Positions 7,863-14,830 of a stretch of 26,466 nucleotides of DNA are shown one piece after another. Made by a program: the position numbers and the translations under genes. Where the stretch lies: NCBI GenBank assembly GCA_002345475.1, contig DDWC01000042.1:1-26466 (forward strand). Direction: 5' to 3'. The notes beneath the pieces are model-generated. The model saw nothing but the letters and a program-made list of their open reading frames with translations. It was not told the DNA's origin and searched no databases. Every line of letters starts with the position of its first letter. Positions within the stretch are counted from its first letter, which is position 1. This DNA comes from Firmicutes bacterium UBA2296 (GTDB taxonomy: Bacteria > Bacillota > UBA994).

Positions 7863-9338
7863 ATGCAAAGACGCATAGCAATTGGCCAGATAAGCCATGA
7901 GACCAACGTCTTCTCACCGATTCAGACCCCCCTGCAAGCCTGGAAGGACCGCGGCTTCGCCTTGGGACAAGACGTCATCAGCAAGCTCAAGGGATCAAAA
8001 TCCGCCATCGGCGCCTTCCTCGAAGTAGCCGAGGCAAACGGCTGGGACGTCATTCCCACTATCGCTACCGGCGCCACCCCGTCTGCCCCAACCGACGCCG
8101 AGACCTACGCCTATCTCAAAGAGCAACTGCTCGCCCCAATACGCGAAGGCAAACCCGATGCCGTACTGCTTGCGGTCCACGGCGCTATGCAGGCCGAGGG
8201 CGTGCCAGATCCCGAAGGCGATCTGGTCAAGTCCATAAAGGAAATCATTGGCGACAAACCAGTACTCCTCACCATGGACCTGCACGGAAATATTACCCGG
8301 GAAATGTGCGAGAACACCGAGGGCGTCTTTGCCTTCGACACCAACCCCCACGTTGATGGCTACGAGCGCGGCCTTGAGGCCGCTATTGCCCTTAAGCATA
8401 TCTTCGCCGGTAGCATTAAGCCCGTAGTGGCCTACGCCCATCCGCCCATGATGCCTCCCACCATCAACATGCGCACTGCGGAAGGCCCCATGGTCGAACT
8501 ATTTACTTTGGCTCGCCAGTGGGAACAGGACCCCGGCATTATCAACGTTTCCGTGTTCGGCGGTTTCCCCTTTGGGGACGTGCCCCACGCCGGTCTCAGC
8601 ATAGTCACAACCGCCAATGCCGACAAAGAACTGGCGCAGCGCTGCAGCGATGCCATTGCCGCCAGGGCCTGGGAGATCCGCGACCAGTTCCTCAAAAAGA
8701 TCGCTACCGTAGAAGAGGGCATCGAACAGTGTCTGGCTCTCCTCGATGAAGACGGTGTTGGACCGGTCATCCTGGCTGACGTAGCCGACAATCCCGGCGG
8801 CGGCGGCAGTGGCGATACCCCGGAACTCCTGCGGGCGCTGTTGGCTCAGAACATCCCGGGAGCCGCTGCGGCAATCCTGTGGGACCCTGAAACAGTGGCC
8901 CAGGCCGTTGCTCTTGGTGTCGGCAAGGTAGGCACCTTCAAGCTGGGGGGAAAAGCCGAACCCAACTATGGCGCCCCCATCGGCGTTCAGGCGACAGTCC
9001 GAGCCATAACCGACGGTCTGTTCAACCCGCGCGGCCCGGTTGGCCGGGGCATGCAGTGGAACATGGGCACCAGCGTCCTGCTACAGGTCGGCAACACCCG
9101 TGTTGTGGTGTCCAGCATTCGCATCGCCTGCAACGACGCCGACGTATTCCGGAGCATGGGCATCGACCCGGTGGATGCCTCCGTACTGCTTATCAAATCC
9201 CGCGGTCACTTCCGCGCCTCCTTCGAACCCCTGGCCCGCAAGATCATCGAAGTCGACGCCCCCGGCGCCGCCAACCCCAACCTCGATCGGTACACCTACA
9301 AAGACGTCACTCGCCCCCTCTGGCCGTTGGATAGATAG
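7863..9338 (+). CDS. M81 family metallopeptidase (MlrC-like)
   Basis: 491 residues, full length for the MlrC/M81 family, named for the Sphingomonas enzyme that breaks down linearised microcystin fragments; most family members have unknown amide or peptide substrates. The N-terminal half (DUF1485-type) shows the start IAIGQISHETNVFSP, AVHGAMQAEG at about 104-113 and MDLHGN at 138-143, whose Asp and His are candidate metal ligands. The C-terminal half shows the glycine-rich DNPGGGGSGDTPELL (about 306-320), typical of the family. It stands alone in a repeat-rich region, with no pathway partner next to it, so the substrate cannot be inferred. Codon third positions are strongly C-biased, like its neighbours. 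Confidence 0.92.
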   Translation: MQRRIAIGQISHETNVFSPIQTPLQAWKDRGFALGQDVISKLKGSKSAIGAFLEVAEANGWDVIPTIATGATPSAPTDAETYAYLKEQLLAPIREGKPDAVLLAVHGAMQAEGVPDPEGDLVKSIKEIIGDKPVLLTMDLHGNITREMCENTEGVFAFDTNPHVDGYERGLEAAIALKHIFAGSIKPVVAYAHPPMMPPTINMRTAEGPMVELFTLARQWEQDPGIINVSVFGGFPFGDVPHAGLSIVTTANADKELAQRCSDAIAARAWEIRDQFLKKIATVEEGIEQCLALLDEDGVGPVILADVADNPGGGGSGDTPELLRALLAQNIPGAAAAILWDPETVAQAVALGVGKVGTFKLGGKAEPNYGAPIGVQATVRAITDGLFNPRGPVGRGMQWNMGTSVLLQVGNTRVVVSSIRIACNDADVFRSMGIDPVDASVLLIKSRGHFRASFEPLARKIIEVDAPGAANPNLDRYTYKDVTRPLWPLDR

Positions 9339-9440
9339 GTATTCGCGCGAACGCGAATAAACAAAAAACCAAAAACATAAAACGCGTAGGACGCCAGTAT
9401 CGCCACCAGCCCCAGCCGCCAGCCAAATACGATAGAGTCA

Positions 9441-9466
9441 TAGCGGCGAGGACGTGACTCGCTGCC
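9441..9466 (+). repeat. REP hairpin, type A, degenerate
   Basis: TAGCGGCGAG...TGACTCGCTGCC: the head G and several loop bases differ from the type A form, but the GCGAG/CTCGC arms are kept. It is followed by family E words as in the blocks around rpoE. Confidence 0.65.
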
Positions 9467-9530
9467 TCCGGTGGAGAGACAGTAACGGAACTCGGATAAC
9501 CTTGATAAGCCGGACAAACGGGATTAAGCA

Positions 9531-9607
9531 GTTGTTAAACGGTTGTTGAGCAATTGTTAAACCATTGCTGAGCTATTGTTGGACCATTGCTGGGCTACTG
9601 TTTAACC
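9531..9607 (+). repeat. 11-base tandem array (family J), seven units
   Basis: Seven units of exactly 11 bases start at 9531, 9542, 9553, 9564, 9575, 9586 and 9597. Typical units are ATTGTTAAACC and ATTGCTGAGCT. The third and fourth positions TG are invariant, and alternate units end in -AACC/-GACC or -AGCT/-GGCT. Confidence 0.9.
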
Positions 9608-9609
9608 AG

Positions 9610-9634
9610 CCGCGACCCATGGTGTCGCAGCTAC
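9610..9634 (-). repeat. REP hairpin, type B, inverse
   Basis: CCGCGACCCATGGTGTCG then CAGCTAC; on the minus strand a GTAG head followed by the GCGAC/GTCGC hairpin. It sits two bases after the 11-base array. Confidence 0.7.
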
Positions 9635-9677
9635 ACCCAGTCCAACTTCGAACCTCTAACTTCCAACTTCTAAACAT

Positions 9678-9704
9678 GTAGCGGCGAGGCCGTGACTCGC
9701 GGCC
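9678..9704 (+). repeat. REP hairpin, type A
   Basis: Complete type A form: GTAG head, GCGAG and CTCGC arms, GGCC end, identical to the copy at 1522-1548. Confidence 0.85.
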
Positions 9705-9892
9705 TGGGGTGTCAATGAGAAACGGTTACACGGACCACACGGAAAAACATATGAGGGCACGGCAAAGGACCCTATGAACTGCCGCATTGCTGCACAATCC
9801 CGCAGTTGTGGTCTGCTTAGTGGCTGGCTGCTGTCGCTCACTCAGCAGATGCGTCCCCAACATCTAAGCAAAAGGCTCCGTCCCTGTTCAAA

Positions 9893-9978
9893 TTCTGAAC
9901 CAGCATCTGTGTTTCCCGGCTTCAGCCGGGGTGGCAACCCAGCCTTAAATGTGATCAACATTTCAGGCTGCCCGTGCA
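9893..9978 (+). repeat. Family H double-hairpin element, copy 4
   Basis: CATCTGTGT leader, hairpin a CCCGGC-TTCA-GCCGGG, hairpin b with arms CAGCCT+AAATGT and ACATTT+AGGCTG. Again the arms changed together relative to other copies. Confidence 0.75.
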
Positions 9979-10387
9979 TCTCTAATTCTCCACCGATCAT
10001 AAACAATCATATCTTCGACAGTGTGATCCTTCTTACCGATTCCCAATATCCCATCAGCGCCCAATCAGGAGCATCAGTCCCCCGTATCAGGCTGACGTGT
10101 TCCCATCCCTTCGTTCTTCAGCGTCATAGTACAGCGTCCACGTCAGCGAAAGACAGCGTTCATCTATCCTATCCGATTTATCCGACCTGTCCGGCTTATC
10201 CAAGTCAGCTTTCCCCTCTCCCATCGAGAGGAAAACAGTGTCTCCGGCAGTGGTATCAGTGGTGCCGTTTCCCCAAACCCCCGTCAGAACCCCCTCATGC
10301 AAATCAGCACCCAACCAGGCTGTCGCATCCCACTGCATTCCAACTTCCAACCTCTAACTTCCAATATCCGAAAAAGGAGGTTCACGA

Positions 10388-11425
10388 ATGGATCGTCAAA
10401 CCGTCAAGTCCATAATCACGGGTCGCCGTGATGAACTAGCCGCATCTGTACTGGAACGCCACTTTTCCCTGGATCCCTCGCTTCGTGCACGGTATGACGA
10501 TTACCGCAAAGCGCGGTGCCTGGAGGATGTGCGCTATCACCTTACGTTCCTGGCCGAAGCAGTTTCACTTAACCTGCCGTCCATCTTTGTCGACTACCTG
10601 CTCTGGGCCAAAACAGTCCTGGTCAGCCGCAACGTTGACGTGGACGAGTTGGTCTACAACCTCAGAGTCATGGGCGAGGCCTTGGAAGCAGAACTCGATG
10701 GCGAGCTGCGCGACGAGGTTGTATCCATCATAGACGCTGGTCGCCAAGCCCTTACACTGCACAGGCCGTCCGAAGGAGCTAGTCTGCTCGCCACTGATCT
10801 GGCACAGCGCTACACCGAATTTCTGGTCAAAGGCGACCGCCGCAGCGCTCGGGACCTCATATTGACCGCGGTAGACGGAGGAATGCCAGTCAGCGAGATC
10901 TACCTCCAGGTTCTGCAAGCCTCGCAATGGGAAATAGGGCACCTTTGGCACCAGAACAAGATCAGTGTGGCCCACGAGCACTTCGCCACTGCTGTAACCC
11001 AGAGCATAATGGCCGAGCTCTATCCATATTTCGCCGCCACGCCGAGGCGAGGCCGTCGTCTGGTGGCAGCAGCCGCACCCGGGGAGATCCACGAACTGGG
11101 CATTCGCATGGTGGCGGACTTCTTCGAGATGGATGGTTGGGACACGTACTTCGTCGGCGCCAACACTCCCTTGCGTGACCTCATGCGCGCTCTGGGTGAA
11201 CAGCGCCCCCACTTGCTGGCTATTTCGGCCAGCACGGCCCTTAATCTCGGTGCGGTGCAGGACATTGTCAAGGCCACCAGGGAGCTGAAGGGCGCGCCTG
11301 CCATTATGGTTGGTGGACGACTCTTTCTGCAAAACCCTGATTTGTGGCAAAGCGTTGGCGCCGATGGCTTCGCACCGGATGCCCGTTCTGCCGTGTTACG
11401 GGGCAATGACTTGGTGGCTCAGTGA
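10388..11425 (+). CDS. B12-binding sensor protein with CarH-type Wx9EH motif
   Basis: 345 residues. The C-terminal half is a cobalamin-binding module: a four-helix part (about 135-215) containing Trp187-x9-Glu197-His198, then a Rossmann part (about 222-340) with ExHxxG at 233-238, giving His235 as probable lower cobalt ligand, and GG at 309-310. The Wx9EH motif is the signature of adenosylcobalamin photoreceptors such as CarH (Trp131, Glu141, His142, ligand His177); the Trp-to-His distance is 48 here and 46 in CarH. The usual MerR DNA-binding domain is absent; residues 1 to about 130 are a helical region I do not recognise. AAGGAGG precedes ATG 10388. The stop overlaps or abuts the GGDEF gene, suggesting that this protein controls the cyclase by protein contact. 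Light sensing is inference; B12 binding is well supported. Confidence 0.85.
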   Translation: MDRQTVKSIITGRRDELAASVLERHFSLDPSLRARYDDYRKARCLEDVRYHLTFLAEAVSLNLPSIFVDYLLWAKTVLVSRNVDVDELVYNLRVMGEALEAELDGELRDEVVSIIDAGRQALTLHRPSEGASLLATDLAQRYTEFLVKGDRRSARDLILTAVDGGMPVSEIYLQVLQASQWEIGHLWHQNKISVAHEHFATAVTQSIMAELYPYFAATPRRGRRLVAAAAPGEIHELGIRMVADFFEMDGWDTYFVGANTPLRDLMRALGEQRPHLLAISASTALNLGAVQDIVKATRELKGAPAIMVGGRLFLQNPDLWQSVGADGFAPDARSAVLRGNDLVAQ

Positions 11426-11427
11426 CC

Positions 11428-12666
11428 ATGTCAATCCCTGTTCTACTAGTGCTATGTCAGCCCGACGGGACCATCGCACAGGTCCTGCAGGATAGCGCCG
11501 CCTGGACTGCGGCAAAGCCGGTAAGTATATACGACCTGCTGGACCCCGAGAGTGTACTTAAGGCGCAGGATTTCATGGCTACGGTTAGCAGAGAAGGGTT
11601 TGCCCTGAACTGGGAGCTGCGCTTTCTCAGCGGAACCCGTAACGAAACATGGGAGTTTTGTGGTTTTCACACAGAGTGTGGCATTCACCTGGCAGCCAAG
11701 CCTCTTTCCGACACCACCCTGTTGCAGACGGCGCTGTCGGAGATAAATAGCGATCTGGTAAATAGCCAAAGGCAATTGGCACAGCAAACTATCCGCTTGC
11801 AGCAGATGAACCGCGCCAACATGAGCCACACCACATTTTTGGAGAACCTATACACCGCTACCCAGGCAGTTGTCGGGGAGCTTGAGTCTGAGGCCATATT
11901 GCAGCGCATAGCCGAGCACATTGTACGGCTTTTGCCAAATGTTACTGCGGTCAGCATACTGACCGAGCACTCTACAGCAGAGAGGTCACAGCCTACGGCT
12001 GGAATGACCCTGCCCCTGAAGATGTCAGCAAAACAGCACGGGCAGCTACACCTCTCCGGCGTCTTTAGCGAAGAAGACCAGAGGCGAGCTGAGATCTTCA
12101 TCACTGCCGCGAACACAGCCCTGAGCAACGCCGCCCTGGTGTCCCACATCCATGAAGAGTCCATTACCGACCCCTTAACCGGCGCCTACAACCGCCGAGG
12201 CTGGTCTGACCTGGGCCAGCGCGAGGTCGCCCGCGTGCATCGTTCCGGGCACCCGATGTCAGTGGTAATGCTGGACATCGACCACTTCAAGTCGATAAAT
12301 GACACCTGGGGACACACCTTGGGAGACGAGGTTCTCATAAGCCTTGTAAGCAGAGTTGAGGCCAACTTGCGAGACATCGATATTCTGGGCCGTTACGGAG
12401 GAGAGGAGTTCATTGTCCTGCTCCCCGAAACCGACCACCGGGCCGCCGTACAGGTTGCCGAGCGGCTGCGCAGCACAATTGCCGCAACGCCTATTATCGC
12501 TCAACCACAGCAACTGAGCATTACCATCAGCCTCGGCATAGTGACACTGTCCCCGGAAGAGCCCACAACCTTCGAGCAACTGACAGAAATGGCCGACACA
12601 GCTCTATACCAGGCCAAACGCACCGGCCGCAACCGCCTCGTAAGTGCACCAACGAGCTTCGGATAA
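11428..12666 (+). CDS. Diguanylate cyclase with PAS-like and GAF-like sensor regions
   Basis: 412 residues from ATG 11428. An in-frame GTG at 11422 would overlap the upstream stop; either way translation is probably coupled to the B12-sensor gene. Residues 1 to about 95 look like a PAS fold, about 100-135 a coiled coil, about 135-245 a GAF-like domain, and about 246-410 a GGDEF domain. The active site GGEEF is at 324-328, with metal-binding Asp in LDIDHFK and the NDTWGH helix. The product-inhibition I-site RxxD is present (RDID, 315-318) at the same spacing as in PleD, so the enzyme should make c-di-GMP and be feedback-inhibited. The TAA stop falls inside a family E repeat (GGATAACC), so the last residues may be repeat-derived. 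Confidence 0.93.
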   Translation: MSIPVLLVLCQPDGTIAQVLQDSAAWTAAKPVSIYDLLDPESVLKAQDFMATVSREGFALNWELRFLSGTRNETWEFCGFHTECGIHLAAKPLSDTTLLQTALSEINSDLVNSQRQLAQQTIRLQQMNRANMSHTTFLENLYTATQAVVGELESEAILQRIAEHIVRLLPNVTAVSILTEHSTAERSQPTAGMTLPLKMSAKQHGQLHLSGVFSEEDQRRAEIFITAANTALSNAALVSHIHEESITDPLTGAYNRRGWSDLGQREVARVHRSGHPMSVVMLDIDHFKSINDTWGHTLGDEVLISLVSRVEANLRDIDILGRYGGEEFIVLLPETDHRAAVQVAERLRSTIAATPIIAQPQQLSITISLGIVTLSPEEPTTFEQLTEMADTALYQAKRTGRNRLVSAPTSFG

Positions 12667-12696
12667 CCTTGATAAGCAGGATAAACCGGAAGGGCA

Positions 12697-12740
12697 ATTG
12701 CTGAACCATTGTCATACTATTGCTCAGCCATCGCTTAACC
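12697..12740 (+). repeat. 11-base tandem array (family J), four units
   Basis: Four units starting at 12697, 12708, 12719 and 12730, e.g. ATTGCTGAACC and ATCGCTTAACC, in the same register and strand as the arrays at 5820 and 9531. Confidence 0.75.
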
Positions 12741-12795
12741 ATTCTCCGCCCCCTCCCATCCGACCTATCCTTGCTATCGTACCTAGCTCTGCCTC

Positions 12796-12874
12796 CCTGA
12801 GCTAGCTTCTGTGTATCTCGGCGATAGCCGAGGTGAGCACACCCGGCCTTAAACGTAACCGCGTTTCAGGCCGC
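12796..12874 (+). repeat. Family H double-hairpin element, copy 5
   Basis: Nearly identical to copy 1 in its first half (CTCGGC-GATA-GCCGAG), but hairpin b resembles copy 3 (GGCC, AAACG, CGTTT, GGCC), as if the halves recombine. Confidence 0.75.
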
Positions 12875-13036
12875 CAACGTATCACTCACTGACCACCTCT
12901 CCTCGACCAGTGAAGAACAGTGTCCCGGCAGTGGTATCAGTGGTGCCGTTTCCCCAGTCCCATCAGAACTCCATCAGCCTAATCAGCACTATCATCAGGT
13001 TGTCGTCTCCCAACTTCTAAACAAGGAGGTCCCAAT

Positions 13037-13786
13037 ATGCAACGTTTTCGCTCAGTAATAGGCCGCAACTTCATGGAAGCCACCAAGTACAAAAACCTTG
13101 GCGATTCCGACCAGGTCAAAGAACTTCCCCAGCCGCCCCTCGCCAAGGCACCACTGCCCACCGACACCATCATCACCCTGCCAGACCCTGACACCCTCGA
13201 CATCCCAAACATCGACCTGCTCAAAGCCATAAACGAGCGCAAGAGCATGCGCAAATACACCCACACCCCCCTCACCCTCGACGAACTCACTTTCCTGCTC
13301 TGGACCACTCAGGGCGTAAAGCAGGTCATCTCACGACCCGCCACCGTCAGGACAGTACCATCGGCCGGTTCCCGCCACCCCTTCGAAACCTACCTCCTGG
13401 TCAATAACGTACAGGGCCTTAAGCCCGGCGTATACCGCTACGCCGCCATCGAGCACGTCCTGGTGGAAGTCGACACCGAATCCGACGGCCTCGCCGACAA
13501 GTTCACCGCCGCCTGCTACGGCCAGCCCTTCGTCGGCAGTAGCGCCGTCACCTTCATCTGGGCTGCCGACGCCTACCGCACCGAATGGCGCTACGGCGAG
13601 CGCGGCTACCGCTACATGCACCTCGACGCCGGCCACGTATGCCAAAACCTCTACCTCGCCGTCGAAGCCATCGACGCCGGCGCCTGCGGCATCGCCGCCT
13701 TCTACGACGACACCATCAACGACCTCCTCAAACTCGACGGCATCAACGACTTCGTCGTCTACGTCTGCACGGTAGGGAAGAAGTAA
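13037..13786 (+). CDS. SagB/ThcOx-type nitroreductase-family oxidoreductase
   Basis: 249 residues of the FMN-dependent SagB/ThcOx branch of the nitroreductase superfamily. It shows the start of the fold at AINERKSMRKYTHTPLTLDEL (Arg/Ser/Arg phosphate contacts), the long insertion with TVPSAGSRHPFETYLLV that this branch uses at the flavin, and the end region GACGIAAFYDDTIND. Azoline oxidases in peptide-modifying clusters belong here, but many stand-alone members have unknown substrates, and no cyclodehydratase or precursor peptide is visible nearby. AAGGAGG lies about eight bases before ATG 13037. Third positions are almost uniformly C in the second half of the gene, the most extreme in the window. 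Confidence 0.9.
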   Translation: MQRFRSVIGRNFMEATKYKNLGDSDQVKELPQPPLAKAPLPTDTIITLPDPDTLDIPNIDLLKAINERKSMRKYTHTPLTLDELTFLLWTTQGVKQVISRPATVRTVPSAGSRHPFETYLLVNNVQGLKPGVYRYAAIEHVLVEVDTESDGLADKFTAACYGQPFVGSSAVTFIWAADAYRTEWRYGERGYRYMHLDAGHVCQNLYLAVEAIDAGACGIAAFYDDTINDLLKLDGINDFVVYVCTVGKK

Positions 13787-14038
13787 GATGAGATGATCAT
13801 ATCTGCGTGATATAGATCGGTAACCAGTGTTTAAGTGATTCCCTCGCGGCAGGCTTATCGAGTAACTCGCTTGATATCGTGCCGGGTAGGTACGCATCGC
13901 TCGTAGGTTTGGGCTCTCGAACTGAGTTATAGAACTGACAGTGGGGATTCTCACTGTCTCTTCTTGTTGCATAGATGAAGATGGAACATGTAAATCAGTT
14001 GCAGGCATACGACTATCTAAAGTTCTGAGGGTGATTAG
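13787..14038. other. Repeat-poor spacer at the strand-composition switch
   Basis: 252 bases, visibly less GC-rich and without the repeat families that fill the other spacers. It contains a hairpin (13937-13958). Genes before it are C-rich on the plus strand; genes after it become G/T-rich. No DnaA-box cluster or dif-like site was recognised. Confidence 0.55.
13937..13958 (+). terminator. Hairpin, possible weak terminator
   Basis: GACAGTG (13937-13943) pairs with CACTGTC (13952-13958) around an eight-base loop, followed by TCTTCTTGTT. It could end sagB transcription, but it lies 150 bases away and the T-run is broken. Confidence 0.3.
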
Positions 14039-14830
14039 ATGCGAAGTTTGAAGAACATTTCCGCTATCAACGTTTGTATTGACAGTTCTAGGCTGATTCT
14101 TGGCAGTGAAATCGAACCAGTTAGCCCGATCATTCGTACTGCACATGAGGCGGCTTACGCTTACGAGGAGTACACGGGAGAGGATAGTCGTGAGCTTTAC
14201 TGTATGTACCGCGACGTCGCGCATCGGAATGATATCGATACAATCGGAAGCTACGGGTTGCGCTATGACATCACTGTGTTACTATCTGGGATGGTCGGAA
14301 AAGAAACTGTTAAGACTGTCGGCCACTACCACCCACTAAGGCCAGGATCAGAGACTACTTATCCCGAGGTCTATGAAGTGCTGCACGGCGAGGCTACATA
14401 TCTGATGCAACGACCGGGCGAGGTGAACTGCCAGCCGCCAGCCACCAGCCGCCAGGAGGCTATCTGCGCCATTGATGACGTTTATGCAGTCGTAGCGCGG
14501 CCGGGAGACAAGGTGCTTATACCTCCGGGGTATGGTCACATTACCATTAATGCCGGCCACGAGCCATTGGTGATGGCCAATTGGGTGGCGGCCGAGTTCG
14601 ATTCGGTTTATGGTGCTATGCGTGAGCTGAAGGGTGGAGCATACTATCTGCTGGGCAGCGGGGAGTGGGTGAAGAACCCGCTGTATGGTGAGGTGCCGGA
14701 GCTGAGGTTTGAGAAGGTGCGGGAGTATCCGGAGTTTGGGCTAATAAGTGGTGTTGGGATGTATGGCTTGATAAGAGAGGCGCCGGAGAAGTTGCGGTTT
14801 TTGACCCATCCGGAGGAGTATTGCTGGTAG
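14039..14830 (+). CDS. Cupin-type glucose-6-phosphate isomerase
   Basis: 263 residues of the metal-dependent, archaeal-type phosphoglucose isomerase family (PF06560 cupin), which interconverts glucose 6-phosphate and fructose 6-phosphate and is unrelated to the classical enzyme. Metal ligands are visible: HYH at 96-98, a Glu in TYPEVYEV (110) and His167 in IPPGYGH. LRYDITVL and VKTVGHYHP are family hallmarks. A segment at about 129-145 (NCQPPATSRQ...) is extra compared with the family norm as I know it, and its DNA (about 14429-14460) reads like the dispersed CCAGCCGCCAGG repeat, so an in-frame repeat insertion is likely. The start follows GAGGGTGA (about 14027-14034). Base use is mixed at the 5' end and strongly G/T-rich towards the 3' end. 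Confidence 0.92.
   Translation: MRSLKNISAINVCIDSSRLILGSEIEPVSPIIRTAHEAAYAYEEYTGEDSRELYCMYRDVAHRNDIDTIGSYGLRYDITVLLSGMVGKETVKTVGHYHPLRPGSETTYPEVYEVLHGEATYLMQRPGEVNCQPPATSRQEAICAIDDVYAVVARPGDKVLIPPGYGHITINAGHEPLVMANWVAAEFDSVYGAMRELKGGAYYLLGSGEWVKNPLYGEVPELRFEKVREYPEFGLISGVGMYGLIREAPEKLRFLTHPEEYCW
14429..14460 (+). repeat. CCAGCCGCCAGG-type repeat inside the isomerase gene
   Basis: Two tandem CCAGCC-GCCA / CCAGCC-GCCAGG units lie in frame in the coding region. The same words stand in spacers at about 1430-1460, 9397-9425 and 19480-19502, and inverted at about 1816, 5033, 17967 and 25807. Confidence 0.6.

Larger units (their letters stand above)
9339..10387. other. Long repeat-filled spacer before the B12-sensor gene
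   Basis: About 1050 bases without a gene I can support; open frames here are made of repeats. Contents: a CCAGCCGCCAGCC word (about 9397-9425), REPs at 9441-9466, 9610-9634 and 9678-9704, a family E stretch (about 9490-9530), the best 11-base array (9531-9607), an inverse CGGTTACACGG word (about 9724-9765), a family H copy, a CATATC word (about 9990-10030), a family D element (about 10048-10105), inverse E words (about 10166-10200), a family C element (10225-10267), a second D element (about 10274-10332) and CTTCCAAC words (about 10338-10368). Confidence 0.65.
12667..13036. other. Repeat-filled spacer GGDEF-sagB
   Basis: Continues the family E word that ends the GGDEF gene, then an 11-base array (12697-12740, four units), a family H copy (about 12796-12874), a family C element (12907-12948), a family D element (about 12961-13010) and an ACTTCTAAAC word. 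The ribosome binding site AAGGAGG is at about 13022-13028. This D element is the last one in plus orientation in the window. Confidence 0.65.

Noticed and set aside
9531..9607. CRISPR array
   Set aside because: The period is 11 bases without spacers, far below a CRISPR unit, and no cas gene is present.
9774..10415. Plus-strand open frame of 213 codons in the spacer before the B12-sensor gene
   Set aside because: It is built of repeat words (H, D, C, E), overlaps the well-placed start of the sensor gene, and the product has no protein-like pattern.
13331..14224. Open minus-strand frame of 297 codons spanning the end of sagB, the spacer and the isomerase start
   Set aside because: Its C-terminal half is the mirror of the C3-biased sagB codons (runs of Val, Gly, Asp), it has no ribosome binding site, and it resembles no family I know.
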